Source: Flavobacterium piscisymbiosum
Lineage (GTDB): Bacteria; Bacteroidota; Bacteroidia; Flavobacteriales; Flavobacteriaceae
Assembly: GCF_020905295.1 (NCBI RefSeq)
Contig: NZ_JAJJMM010000001.1
Location: 4,030,001 to 4,094,000, forward strand
DNA length: 64,000 nucleotides
Direction: 5' to 3'
The notes beneath the pieces were generated by a model. The model was given only the letters and a program-made list of their open reading frames with translations. It was not told the DNA's origin and did no database searches. Positions within the stretch are counted from its first letter, which is position 1. Each line of letters starts with the position of its first letter. Both the position numbers and the translations under genes were made by a program. Positions 27,001 to 36,427 of the stretch are shown piece by piece.

Positions 27001-28380
27001 TTATATTCCTGATACGAATGAATCTCCGTTCTTTTTACACCATTCTTTTAAATAACGGCGCATGGCAGTTAATTCTTTTTTATAGGTCTTATCTACTGCC
27101 AGATTCGTAATTTCTCCGGGATCTTTTGTCAAATTAAAAAGCTGTTCTTTTAAATCGCCTTTGTTGTAAACAATATATTTAAAATCTTTGCTGATTACGG
27201 CGCGTCCGCTAATGTTTAAAAGTTCTTCGTTGTCGGCAAAATCGGTTTCGATAACTAAAGTGTCACGAAGTTTTAAGGCTGGATTTTCTATTTTTTTACT
27301 AATGTCAATTCCTTTTAAGTAAGCTGGTTTTGTAATTCCTGTAAAACCGCAGATTGTTGGGATAATGTCTGTTCCGTTGCAAACTAACATATCGTCTGTG
27401 CGAGGTTTCCATTCGCCTATTTTCGAAATGATAAACGGAATCTTAGCTGACTCTTCGTATAATATTTGTTTCTGATTCCAGCTGTGACCTGCATATCCAT
27501 CACCGTGATCTGCTGTAAAAACGATAATTGTGTTTTTCTCGATATTATATTTTTTTAATGATGCCAAAACCATTTCAATATAACTGTCTACTTTTTCTAC
27601 TAAACGATTGTAAGCCCAGCGGTATTGACGCCATTGATCTGGTGTCCAGTTAACAGTGGGATAGGTTCTAAAACTTACTTTTTGCTGTTCGCGGACAATT
27701 TTGGGTTCATGTTCCGGAATTTTCCAGTTATCAGGAAGAGGCGGACATTGATCTGCAGGTGGTGCATGATCTAGAATATCCATTTTTAAATCTTCTCCGC
27801 GCGCCCATTCGCAAATGTCATGCGGATTTAAAAAAGAGGCAACAAGCAAAAATGGGGTATTTTTATTTTCTTTGATAAAGCGTGCACAAAATGAAGGTGT
27901 TGCTGCATCATTATAATCCTGAAAATTAGTGTTTTCGATGTATTCAAAACCGTGCTGGCTTTTCTTTGCAGCGGGAACAGGTAAATGCCATTTGCCTACA
28001 TATCCGGTTTTATATCCTCCGTTCTGGAAAATTTTCCCCATCATTAAAAGATCATCCGGCCATTGACCGTCTTTTTCTGGTGCATTGCCTGTAAAACCTA
28101 TTTCATAAGGCATTTTTCCGCTCATTATAGAAGTACGTGACGGCGTGCACAAAGGCTGAGCACAATAGGCTTTGGTAAACCTAACTCCGTTTTCGGCTAA
28201 TTTATCCATTGCCGGAGTATGCAGATTTTTATTGCCTGCAATACTCATCGCATCAGCGGTCTGCTGATCGGTCATGATGATTAGAATATTAGGTCGGTCG
28301 GCAGTTTGGGCATTCCCTAAAAAAGGAATGTGCAATACCACGAAAAGCCATATAAAAAATATGTTTTTTTGAAACATCAT
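27001..28380 (-). CDS. Exported sulfatase of the formylglycine type
   Basis: 459 residues with a signal peptide (about 1-25, ending GNAQ). ILIIMTDQQ carries the first metal Asp38, and LCTPSRTSIMSG carries the C-x-P-S-R signature, with Cys78 converted to formylglycine. GKWHLPVP and FTADHGDGYAGHSWNQKQ complete the active site. This is an S1 arylsulfatase-type enzyme. In the heparin locus it should remove a 6-O- or 2-O-sulfate from (un)saturated disaccharides; the position cannot be told from sequence. It is 20 bp upstream of the PL15-like gene in the same transcription direction. Maturation needs an anSME or FGE that is not in this window. Confidence 0.92.
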   Translation of the reverse strand: MMFQKNIFFIWLFVVLHIPFLGNAQTADRPNILIIMTDQQTADAMSIAGNKNLHTPAMDKLAENGVRFTKAYCAQPLCTPSRTSIMSGKMPYEIGFTGNAPEKDGQWPDDLLMMGKIFQNGGYKTGYVGKWHLPVPAAKKSQHGFEYIENTNFQDYNDAATPSFCARFIKENKNTPFLLVASFLNPHDICEWARGEDLKMDILDHAPPADQCPPLPDNWKIPEHEPKIVREQQKVSFRTYPTVNWTPDQWRQYRWAYNRLVEKVDSYIEMVLASLKKYNIEKNTIIVFTADHGDGYAGHSWNQKQILYEESAKIPFIISKIGEWKPRTDDMLVCNGTDIIPTICGFTGITKPAYLKGIDISKKIENPALKLRDTLVIETDFADNEELLNISGRAVISKDFKYIVYNKGDLKEQLFNLTKDPGEITNLAVDKTYKKELTAMRRYLKEWCKKNGDSFVSGI

Positions 28381-28529
28381 ATCGACCTGTTTTAATAGAT
28401 TATTTTTGATTTGTAAATTCTGAAATACAAAGCGAATTTAATAATCAATACTCTAGGAAGGTTTTGAATTTGTGCAAAATGATATTAATTTTAGTTAAAA
28501 GCTTTAAAAATAAGGGATTCCTGGAATTC

Positions 28530-28920
28530 ATGGCGGGCTTGACCGCAAAGTTCGCGACGGTTTTGCGCAAAGAGCGCAAAGATTTTTGTTTCAAGCAGAT
28601 TTTGCAGATTTTGCAGATTTTTTTTATTTGTAAAATTTGATTCGTGCAGATTCGTGGAATTCGTAGCGAGCTTAACCGCAAAGCCCGCAAAGTTTTTTTT
28701 AATCTCGCAAAGGTGCAGAGGCGCAAAGTTTTTTGTTTCAAGTAGATAGCAGATTTTTTTTATCTGTGAAATTTAATTCGTGCACATTCGTGGAATTAGT
28801 GGCGAACTTAACCGCAAAGCCCGCAAAGTTTTTTTTTAATCTCGCAAAGGCGCAGAGGTGCAAAGTTTTTTATTTCGTAGAATTCGTGATGAACTTAATC
28901 GCAAAGTTTGCTAGGATTTT
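28530..28920. repeat. Tandem ~135-bp repeat array
   Basis: The word (A)CCGCAAAG recurs at 28542, 28675 and 28811, and a degenerate copy starts at 28897, giving steps of 133 and 136 bp and a shortened last unit. Each unit carries ATTCGTGGAATT-type, GCAAAG-rich and CAGATTTTT segments. The array fills most of the 28381-29008 spacer between the sulfatase and ROK genes. Open frames inside it are low-complexity translations of the repeat, not genes. Confidence 0.75.
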
Positions 28921-28979
28921 TTGATTGTAAGAGTTAATTACGCGAAGTATGAAAACTTAAAAAAAAAAGTAGAATATAA

Positions 28980-29011
28980 AAACTTTGCGGCTCTGCGCCT
29001 TTGCGAGATTA
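28980..29011. repeat. Inverted copy of the GCAAAGGCGCAGAGGCGCAAAG element
   Basis: Reverse complement of a sub-unit of the neighbouring tandem array (28701-28730 and 28838-28867). The element runs into the stop codon of the ROK kinase gene at 29009-29011. A related copy is at 52577-52608. Confidence 0.65.
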
Positions 29012-29980
29012 ATTTTTTACATATTCCGTTTTTTTAAATTTCTGGAAAGCATTCGCGCAAGCGCCCAATAAACCTGCTTTGTTTCCTAAACTTGCGGCTA
29101 CAATTTTTGTATTGGAGAAAGAAACCGGAATTGCGGTCTTTTTTACTCTTTTCGTTAATTCATCAATATAAAACTGGCCGGCTTCGCTGATGCCACCGCC
29201 AATTATGACTTTCTGCGGACTAAAGATGTTGACACAATTAACGATTCCGGCAGCTAAATAATCAAAGTGATGCAGCATTGCGTTTACGGCGTGATCTTCA
29301 CCAGCAAGATATTTGTCGATAATGGTTTTGCCATCTATATGTTCGTCGGCAGTTTTATTTTGGGATTTATAGTATTCGATTAAGGCAGTAACCGAGGCGT
29401 AACTTTCTAAGCAACCACGGCCGCCACAAGCGCATTGGATTCCGTTTTGCTGAATCACAGTATGACCTAATTCGGCGCCACGATTTTTGTAACCGCCAAA
29501 AAGTTTTTTATTAATCATTATAGCACCGCCGATTCCTGTGCCAATAGTTAGAAAAATAGCGTCCTGACTGTCTTTCGCAGCACCGTAAATTACTTCGGCT
29601 AAACCCATTAAGTTGGCATCGTTATCAATTACGATATTATGTCCTGTTCGATCATTTAGAATTTTTCCTAATGGCAATTGCTCAAATCCGGGAAGATTAA
29701 CGCCGCCGCCCACAATCACATCATTTTCTATCAGCCCCGGAAAACCAATTCCAATACCTACAATAGGTTCGTTTAATTGGTCTGTGCATTGTGTAATAGT
29801 TTTAACTATTAAATTTATGATCTCTTCTTCGGTTTTTGCTCCTTTAAGGGAAACTATAAATGAAAACTGGATTTCTCCCAGTTCGTTAACAACGCCACAT
29901 TTTAGTGATGTGCCGCCAATATCTATTCCTATTGCGTATGATTGTAGTTGTGTGTCGTTTAAGGTATTCATAATACTCAT
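29009..29980 (-). CDS. ROK-family sugar kinase (glucokinase/N-acetylglucosamine kinase type)
   Basis: 323 residues, cytoplasmic. AIGIDIGGTSLKCG is the ATP-binding phosphate-1 loop, DNDANLMGLAE contains the catalytic Asp, and GHTVIQQNG followed by CACGGRGCLESYAS is the ROK zinc site with three Cys plus His. MSI and a second ATG three codons later are both possible starts. It phosphorylates a hexose or hexosamine. Here the likely substrate is glucosamine or GlcNAc released from heparin/heparan disaccharides, feeding the NagB fusion enzyme of the same locus. Confidence 0.88.
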   Translation of the reverse strand: MSIMNTLNDTQLQSYAIGIDIGGTSLKCGVVNELGEIQFSFIVSLKGAKTEEEIINLIVKTITQCTDQLNEPIVGIGIGFPGLIENDVIVGGGVNLPGFEQLPLGKILNDRTGHNIVIDNDANLMGLAEVIYGAAKDSQDAIFLTIGTGIGGAIMINKKLFGGYKNRGAELGHTVIQQNGIQCACGGRGCLESYASVTALIEYYKSQNKTADEHIDGKTIIDKYLAGEDHAVNAMLHHFDYLAAGIVNCVNIFSPQKVIIGGGISEAGQFYIDELTKRVKKTAIPVSFSNTKIVAASLGNKAGLLGACANAFQKFKKTEYVKN

Positions 29981-30100
29981 TTTATTATTGTTTTATCTTC
30001 TCCCAGAAACAATTAATGCAGAACGGCAAGTTCTGCATTAATGTCCAAAAACCAAGTAATTTTCTAAAAAAAATAATGGCTTATTTTAACCTAATCCGTA

Positions 30101-30436
30101 TTATGGCTTAGGTTTATTTAAAGATTTGCCAAAATCCCTCCATATCTGAAATTGTTCCGGAGTAAGAATTGCTTTTTCTTTAGTGGTTATATCTTTTTTC
30201 CAGGCTTCGAGCTTCTCTTGTCTCTGATCGTAAAAAAGTGCCGGATCATCTTTAATTGTTTTTTGACCTTTACCGTTTTCGGCAATTAAATCGTGCATTT
30301 TTTGCCTGTTTACATTGCTTAGTTTCATGACCGTAAAGATTGAATCTCTTAATACTTTCATGTCTTTTGGTTTGTCTTGCGCAAACGTAACCGTAGTCAT
30401 TAGTAGTATTGCGCATAGGACTATTATCTTCTTCAT
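30101..30436 (-). CDS. Small exported hypothetical protein
   Basis: 111 residues. A clear signal peptide (MKKIIVLCAILLMTTVTFAQ) is followed by a Lys/Asp-rich helical protein without Cys. The segment KAILTPEQFQIWRDFGK near the C-terminus is reminiscent of the LTxEQ repeats of small periplasmic Spy/CpxP-like proteins, but the match is weak. It is encoded between SusD and the ROK kinase, 120 bp from the latter. I do not recognise a function; a periplasmic helper of the locus is a guess. Confidence 0.6.
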   Translation of the reverse strand: MKKIIVLCAILLMTTVTFAQDKPKDMKVLRDSIFTVMKLSNVNRQKMHDLIAENGKGQKTIKDDPALFYDQRQEKLEAWKKDITTKEKAILTPEQFQIWRDFGKSLNKPKP

Positions 30437-30472
30437 AATTTTAGTTTAAATTTATAAAAATGTATTTTGATT

Positions 30473-30491
30473 AAACACATAGAAACATAGA
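30473..30491 (-). repeat. Dispersed 19-bp element, copy 4 (inverted)
   Basis: Inverted CTATGTTTCTATGTGTTTA, 37 bp upstream of the small exported gene start, facing copy 5 at 30596. The pair therefore forms an inverted repeat around about 100 bp. Confidence 0.65.
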
Positions 30492-30595
30492 TTCTAGTTC
30501 TAAAACAGAGTATTAAATAGAAACACATTTCTTTCGCATTAGCGTAATCTATGCGTATTTTAAACAAGTGAAACACCTATTTTGAGTTACAAAAG

Positions 30596-30616
30596 CTATG
30601 TTTCTATGTGTCTAAA
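30596..30616 (+). repeat. Dispersed 19-bp element, copy 5
   Basis: Same core with one change (GTGTCTA in place of GTGTTTA), ending just before the SusD stop codon region at 30626. It is in inverted orientation to copy 4, so transcript folding here could act as a processing or termination signal after susD. Confidence 0.65.
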
Positions 30617-30625
30617 TAAAGTTTT

Positions 30626-32512
30626 TTAATACTTTGGATTTTGACGTGTAATATTCTTATTCACATCGGTTTCATTTTGCGGAAACGGATACAATTCATG
30701 CTTTCCTGCCACAAAATTAGTAATCGAAGGAAAGAAGTAAGTAGCACGGATTGCTTTTACTGCGGCACTTGTTTCAGCTAGTTTATCGCCCAAAATTCCC
30801 CATCTGATTAAATCAGCTCTTCGCATTCCTTCGCCGGAAAGTTCCCAGGCTCTTTCTTGCTGCAGGGCTTTAAGAAAATCTGCTTTGCTTAAACCTGCCG
30901 GCAGATTTATTTGTGAAACGGTTGGTTTTGTTAAAAGTCTTGCTGTTGCTGTTGCTCCGGTTCCTTTTCCGTCTGTACTTGTAATTGTTACAGTTGGCAC
31001 AGAAGTATAACCATCTCCCGAGCGTAACATACCAATTGTATTTATACCTCCACTGGCAAGTGTAACCACAGCTGCCGAAGCATCAGAACCGCCACCGCCT
31101 GTGATCTGAATGACAACATTGGCTGCATTTGTGTATCCTGTTCCTTTGGTTTTAATATCAACAGCAATTCCGCTTCCCTGAATATCGGCTCCAAAAGCTC
31201 TTTTTCGTACCTGATTTACGGCATCGTAAGCAATTGCATTTGGACCTTCGTTTAGTTCATTTTCTACCTCGGCACGCATTAAAAGTAAATCAGAATATCG
31301 CATGATTACCCAATTGATGTGCGTGTAAACTCTTTCGGCAGTTGCATTGGTTTGATATTCTCTGCTCCATTTTCCTACAGTCCATCTTTCGTCCTGATTG
31401 GTGGTTAAAAGCGGTAATTTATTTCCTAAAGCATTTATAGAATAGGTAGCAATCGAAAAATCCCTGCGCTGATCAGCTGCATTAAAGCTATTGTAAAATG
31501 GTTTTGGAACCAGACATCTTGATATATTCGACGGATAAAGTCCGTTTGCAGTTGCCGGGCCATTAAAATTTCCTACCCACGATGCATTTCCTAAATTTCC
31601 GGAAGGATTGTAAAAAGCAACCTGAAAAATATTTTCTGTAGGTTCTAAAACATGCTGACACTGGTTTTTGAAAACTTTAGAATAAGACGGATTTAATTTG
31701 TAGGGATTTTGAGCCATTACATCATTAATGTGTTTTTGCGCCAATTGGTAATATTCTTTATAATTAGAAGGGCGTTTTGAAGTTCCGTCTGCTGCTAAAG
31801 AATATCCGCCGGCAAACAAAGCTACTCTTGCCAACATTGCTTTTGCAGCCCATTTATTAATACGCTCAGTTGTTGGATTTTGTTCCGGTAATAATAACGA
31901 AGCTTCTGTCATGTCTTTTATAATTTGCGTATAAATCTCATAACGATCAACCAAACCCACTTTTAGGTTATCTCCTGATTGTGAGCTTTTTGTTTTAAAA
32001 GGAACATCGCCCCATAAACGAACCAGCTCAGAGTAATAAAAACCACGCAGGAATTTAGCTTCACCAAGCATGATGTACAGTTGCGCTTTTTCTATATTAG
32101 TTCCGTTAGTAAATAAATCCATTTGTGGGATTCTTTCGATAACTACATTTGCTCTGTCTATACCTTCATACAATTTACTCCATGCGGTATAGAAAGTGGT
32201 AGTTTGCGAAATTCCCTGATAATGGGCTATGGTACGCCAGTCATCTGCACCAATTCCTGTCATTTGCATTACATCTGTATCGGCATCAAAAATTAGCGAA
32301 ATATTCCATCCATAACTATCCAGGGACGACATCGATTCGTAAACTCCTAAAGTCGCCATATTGGCTTCATTAACATCAGAGAAAAAGTTAGCCGTTGTAA
32401 AGTAGGAGTAAGGTGTAACATCCAGATCTTTATCGCAGGAAGCAAGAGGAAGCAGAAGGCAGGTAATACTCGCTGCCAGGATTGCACTACGGGAAAATAT
32501 ATTGTTTTTCAT
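30626..32512 (-). CDS. SusD/RagB-family nutrient-binding lipoprotein with an internal Gly-rich insertion
   Basis: 628 residues. A lipoprotein signal ending LLPLASC places Cys26 at the mature N-terminus, so it is surface-anchored. The SusD alpha-helical TPR-like body (about 40-440) contains YIMLGEAKFLRGFYYSELVRLWGDVPF and VIMRYSDLLLMRAEVENEL. The usual C-terminal segment ALQQERAWELSGEGMRRADLIRWG follows only after an insert of about 75-80 residues (about 445-525) containing two Gly/Thr-rich repeats starting GTGYTNAANVVI and GDGYTSVPTVTI. It pairs with the SusC immediately upstream (17-bp gap) to bind and import heparin/heparan oligosaccharides. Confidence 0.93.
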   Translation of the reverse strand: MKNNIFSRSAILAASITCLLLPLASCDKDLDVTPYSYFTTANFFSDVNEANMATLGVYESMSSLDSYGWNISLIFDADTDVMQMTGIGADDWRTIAHYQGISQTTTFYTAWSKLYEGIDRANVVIERIPQMDLFTNGTNIEKAQLYIMLGEAKFLRGFYYSELVRLWGDVPFKTKSSQSGDNLKVGLVDRYEIYTQIIKDMTEASLLLPEQNPTTERINKWAAKAMLARVALFAGGYSLAADGTSKRPSNYKEYYQLAQKHINDVMAQNPYKLNPSYSKVFKNQCQHVLEPTENIFQVAFYNPSGNLGNASWVGNFNGPATANGLYPSNISRCLVPKPFYNSFNAADQRRDFSIATYSINALGNKLPLLTTNQDERWTVGKWSREYQTNATAERVYTHINWVIMRYSDLLLMRAEVENELNEGPNAIAYDAVNQVRKRAFGADIQGSGIAVDIKTKGTGYTNAANVVIQITGGGGSDASAAVVTLASGGINTIGMLRSGDGYTSVPTVTITSTDGKGTGATATARLLTKPTVSQINLPAGLSKADFLKALQQERAWELSGEGMRRADLIRWGILGDKLAETSAAVKAIRATYFFPSITNFVAGKHELYPFPQNETDVNKNITRQNPKY

Positions 32513-32529
32513 CTTTTTTAAACTTTAAA

Positions 32530-35500
32530 TTATAGTGAAATATTTAGACCTGTAATAAAGGATTTGCTTCGCGGATAAGCGCTAAAATCGACTCCTCTTG
32601 TTATGGCATTATTAATCACACTTACTTCGGGATCATATCCTGAATATTTGGTAAACACATATAGGTTATAGGCGGTAAAATAGATTCTTAAATTAGAAAT
32701 TTTCGATTTTTTCAACCATTCTTTTGGTAAAGTATAACCAAGGCTTATGTTGTTGATTCTTAAAAACGAACCGTCTTCTATGATATCGCTGTACAAACGC
32801 CCGGTGGTGTTACCGTTAAAGGCCGGATTGGTTTTGCCTACATTCAGCGCTGCCAACTCTGTAGGATCTGTCACGCGTTGTCCTGCTGCATTAATAGTAG
32901 TCCATCTGTCAGCATAAATAGCAAAGGTGTTTAGATTGTCCAAATTTAATCTTGAATTGTTTAATACGTTGGCGTTGTAAATATCATTTCCAACCGTAAA
33001 ATCAAGAAATATACTTAGGTCAATTCCTTTATAACTAAAAGTATTATTAAGACCTCCTGTATATTTAGGATTTGCATCGCCAATAGCAGTTCTGTCCAAA
33101 TCATTGATTACACCGTCAGGAGTTCCGTTTGGGCCGCTAATGTCTTTAAATTTAATGAATCCCGGCTGTACAACAATATTATCGCTCACCACGCCAGTTT
33201 TTAAAGTATAGGCACTTGTTGCAGGATTATAATCAAAATCATTTACCTGATATAAACCATCTCTAACGTAGCCGTACATGGTACCAACTGATTTTCCTAC
33301 CTGTAAGATATAATCGTTTTTATCTGTATAACTATTGGTAATCAAATAATTTTCGCCTTCGCTTAAAGCCAGTACTTTTGTTTTATTAAAAGCGATATTA
33401 AAAGTGGTACTCCAGTTAAAATTATCATTTCTAACATTTATTGTATTCAATGTAAACTCGATTCCTTTGTTTGAAGTTGCCCCTATGTTCTGAAACTGTT
33501 TTTTAAATCCTGAACTTGCAGGAACACGTGTATTGTATAATAAATCTTTAGAACGATTGTCATACATCTCTGTTGTAAGTGAGATTCTTTGATTAAAGAA
33601 ACCTAAATCAAAACCAATGTTGGTCGATTTTGTAGCTTCCCATTTCAGGTAAGGATTTGGCAAATTACTTTGAAATGCCGTGATATTGGTTTGATTGTTT
33701 AAGGGATAAGATCCTGAATCAAAAATACCTAAAGCGGCATAATTAGCAATCCTGTTATTTCCGGCTTCACCATAACTTAAACGCAACTTCATATCAGAAA
33801 AAACAGGAAGTTTTTTCATGAAATTTTCTTCGATCACTCTCCAGGCTACAGATACTGATGGAAAATAGCCCCATTGATTTTCGGTTCCAAATTTAGAGGA
33901 ACCGTCTGCTCTTAAACTGGCTGCAAATAAATACCTGTTTTTGTAGGAGTAATTTGTTTTTCCAAAGAAAGAAAGCAATTTATCATCTTCTGCAAAAGTA
34001 GTAGGCATTCCCGCAATGGTTCCTAATTGTAATTTGTCCCAGCCTAAATTTACATCCGGAAAAGCAGTTGCAGTTGCTGTAAGTCCTTCGGCATAATTAT
34101 AAATGTATTCCTGTCCTACAGTTGCATCGAATTTGTGATTTTTTTTGAACGTTTTCGTATACGTTAAAACGTTATTGTAGTTTAAACGAGTAGAAAGATT
34201 ATGTGTAACTCCGGCATTTGGCCCGCCGTTTCTGATGGCCTGAATACCTCTAAAGTCGTTAAAAAATTTGCTTTTTACACTATTGTCGTTGTAACTGATT
34301 AAACCTCGATAGACTAAATTAGGAGTAATATTGTATTGTAACTGTAAGCTCAGATTGATAGCTCTGGTAACAGCTTCTCTTTTTTGACTGTCGATTGTAA
34401 CCAGCGGACTTTGTAATGTTGGTGAATCCAGATTGTCTAATGGGTCTAAAAATAAGGTTTTAAGATCTTCATCAGACCCAAATTTTCCAATCGTTGGTCG
34501 GTATTGTAAAACATTTTGCAACATGCTTAATCTTGCATTTCCACCATCACCTGTAGACAAACCTGTTACTTTTTGATTGGAGTAATTGACAATAGCATTA
34601 ACCGAAAACTTTTTACTGATTGTATTAGTGACATTTAGTTTTGCAATATTCTTTACAGAAGCACTTCCTAACATAATTCCCTGATCATTATTGACCGAAT
34701 AAAAAGCATTGTACTTAGTGTCATTTTCGCCTCCGCTAATACTAATTTTATGATATTGACTTTCTACTGCATCTCCAAAAACTTCCTCTTGCCAGTCGAT
34801 ACCTTTTCTGTCTTTATAAAGCCCTTCAAGTTCGCTGTACTCGCCAAAAACATTGGTGAATTTTTGCAGTCTTGCAGCATCAGTTGCCGATTCATATAAT
34901 AATTGGGTGTATTGGTAAGGATTCAAAACCGGAAGTTTTTTGGCCAGTGTTTTAATTCCGCCATAAGCATCATAGCTAATGGTTAATTTCCCGCCTTTGG
35001 CTTGCTTGGTAGTTACCAAAACCACTCCGTTTGCGCCTTGTGCACCATAAATAGAAGTCGATGCTGCATCTTTTAGAACATCTATAGATTCAATATCCAT
35101 AGGATCCAGGAAAGCCAGTCCGCCTGTTTGCGCCACACCATCAACAACATACAAAGGTTCGTTGCTTTGAGTGATTGAAGTTCCGCCTCGAATTCTAAGT
35201 GAAGGCTGGGCTCCCGGTGTTCCGTCAGACATTGTTACCTGCATACCTGCAATACGTCCTTGCAAAGCCTGAGCAACGTTTTGCACCGGAATTTTCGATA
35301 ATTCCTGACCTTTTACTGAAGATATTGCACCGGTAAGATCTTTTCTGGTTTTGGTACCGTAACCTACTACAACTACCTCATTAAGATTATTGGTGTCATC
35401 AAGCAATTTTGTATTGATAAGGGTTTTGTTATTGACCTTTTCTTCACTTGATTTTGTTCCCATAAAAGAGAAAACCAAAGTAGCATTCGATTTTACCTTA

Positions 35501-35682
35501 ATTTGATAATCACCATCTATAGAAGTTACGGTGCTGTTTTTAGTTCCTTTTTCAGAGACGGTTGCTCCGGGCATTGGCATATTTTGCGCATCGGTCACTA
35601 CACCTTTTACGGTAATAATATCCTGCCCATACATAACTCCGCAAGTAGTAAGCAACAAAAATAAAAATAGAGTCCTTTTCAT
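32530..35682 (-). CDS. SusC/RagA-family TonB-linked outer-membrane transporter
   Basis: 1,050 residues. Signal peptide about 1-19, CarboxypepD_reg-like domain about 22-100 (VKGVVTDAQNMPMPGATVSE), then EVVVVGYGTKTRKDLTGAIS (the typical SusC linker), plug domain about 115-225 with LRIRGGTSI and LYVVDGVAQ, and a large barrel ending RSKSFITGLNISL. It forms the pedal-bin complex with the lipoprotein encoded next. The substrate, by context with PL12, PL13-like, GH88 and sulfatase genes, should be heparin/heparan sulfate oligosaccharides. Confidence 0.95.
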   Translation of the reverse strand: MKRTLFLFLLLTTCGVMYGQDIITVKGVVTDAQNMPMPGATVSEKGTKNSTVTSIDGDYQIKVKSNATLVFSFMGTKSSEEKVNNKTLINTKLLDDTNNLNEVVVVGYGTKTRKDLTGAISSVKGQELSKIPVQNVAQALQGRIAGMQVTMSDGTPGAQPSLRIRGGTSITQSNEPLYVVDGVAQTGGLAFLDPMDIESIDVLKDAASTSIYGAQGANGVVLVTTKQAKGGKLTISYDAYGGIKTLAKKLPVLNPYQYTQLLYESATDAARLQKFTNVFGEYSELEGLYKDRKGIDWQEEVFGDAVESQYHKISISGGENDTKYNAFYSVNNDQGIMLGSASVKNIAKLNVTNTISKKFSVNAIVNYSNQKVTGLSTGDGGNARLSMLQNVLQYRPTIGKFGSDEDLKTLFLDPLDNLDSPTLQSPLVTIDSQKREAVTRAINLSLQLQYNITPNLVYRGLISYNDNSVKSKFFNDFRGIQAIRNGGPNAGVTHNLSTRLNYNNVLTYTKTFKKNHKFDATVGQEYIYNYAEGLTATATAFPDVNLGWDKLQLGTIAGMPTTFAEDDKLLSFFGKTNYSYKNRYLFAASLRADGSSKFGTENQWGYFPSVSVAWRVIEENFMKKLPVFSDMKLRLSYGEAGNNRIANYAALGIFDSGSYPLNNQTNITAFQSNLPNPYLKWEATKSTNIGFDLGFFNQRISLTTEMYDNRSKDLLYNTRVPASSGFKKQFQNIGATSNKGIEFTLNTINVRNDNFNWSTTFNIAFNKTKVLALSEGENYLITNSYTDKNDYILQVGKSVGTMYGYVRDGLYQVNDFDYNPATSAYTLKTGVVSDNIVVQPGFIKFKDISGPNGTPDGVINDLDRTAIGDANPKYTGGLNNTFSYKGIDLSIFLDFTVGNDIYNANVLNNSRLNLDNLNTFAIYADRWTTINAAGQRVTDPTELAALNVGKTNPAFNGNTTGRLYSDIIEDGSFLRINNISLGYTLPKEWLKKSKISNLRIYFTAYNLYVFTKYSGYDPEVSVINNAITRGVDFSAYPRSKSFITGLNISL

Positions 35683-35931
35683 AATTTTTTTTTAAACCGG
35701 AACAAGTTGTAAACTTAATTCCTATTGATGTTATTTAAGTTGAGTTTGGTTTTTGTTATATCGATCATCCAGTATTTTATTGTTGGTGGAGAAAATTATA
35801 ACAATTAATTAACTTGAAAAAGAGGGCTGGGGAATTTTGCGTCTGGTAAATAATAATCGATTTTCTTTAAGTCGGTTTGTTTGTTTTGGATTAGTCATGT
35901 TTTCTTGGTTTTTAATTAAAACAAATATAGA

Positions 35932-35939
35932 AATCGGGT
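35932..35939 (-). promoter_or_regulatory. Possible -7 box for the SusC operon
   Basis: TATATTTG on the minus strand fits TAnnTTTG. A convincing -33 TTG at the right distance is not seen, so this is tentative. It would give a leader of roughly 240 bases before the SusC start. Confidence 0.3.
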
Positions 35940-36427
35940 ATACACGACAGTTTTGAATACGTCCAAAATGCTATTGATTTTGATTAATATAACGTTTTCG
36001 TTCCCTGTAAACAAAGGAAAAATAAGAGTTTTATGTTGTTTTTTTATGAAATGATTTTATAATAAACCACCGCTATTACTGATCAATTTTGAAATGTAGG
36101 GTATTGGATAATAGTTAAGTAAAAATAAGGAAAATGTTAAGCGAAATAAGTGCTTTTTTTAGTGATTTTTAGTAACTGGTTTAATGGTTTGTTTTTTAAT
36201 TCAGATAAAACTTATGAATTTAAAATTCAGCTGATGATTTATTCTTGGAGTAATGAGAATTAAATTTTGAAATTGGTTTTTATTTTCAAAAATTGCTTCG
36301 GAATTGATAAAGAAAACGAAGTATGTTTTTGCTACTAAAACATCAAGATGCAAAATTTTTAAGCGTAATCGCTGCATATAATCACTCACAGAGAATGCTG
36401 ATTTAAGCGGCTTTTTATGTTGGTAGG

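Noticed and set aside
28445..28741. 98-residue minus-strand ORF rich in Lys, Arg and Leu
   Set aside because: It is the translation of the tandem GCAAAG-rich repeat array; the residue repeats mirror the DNA repeat.
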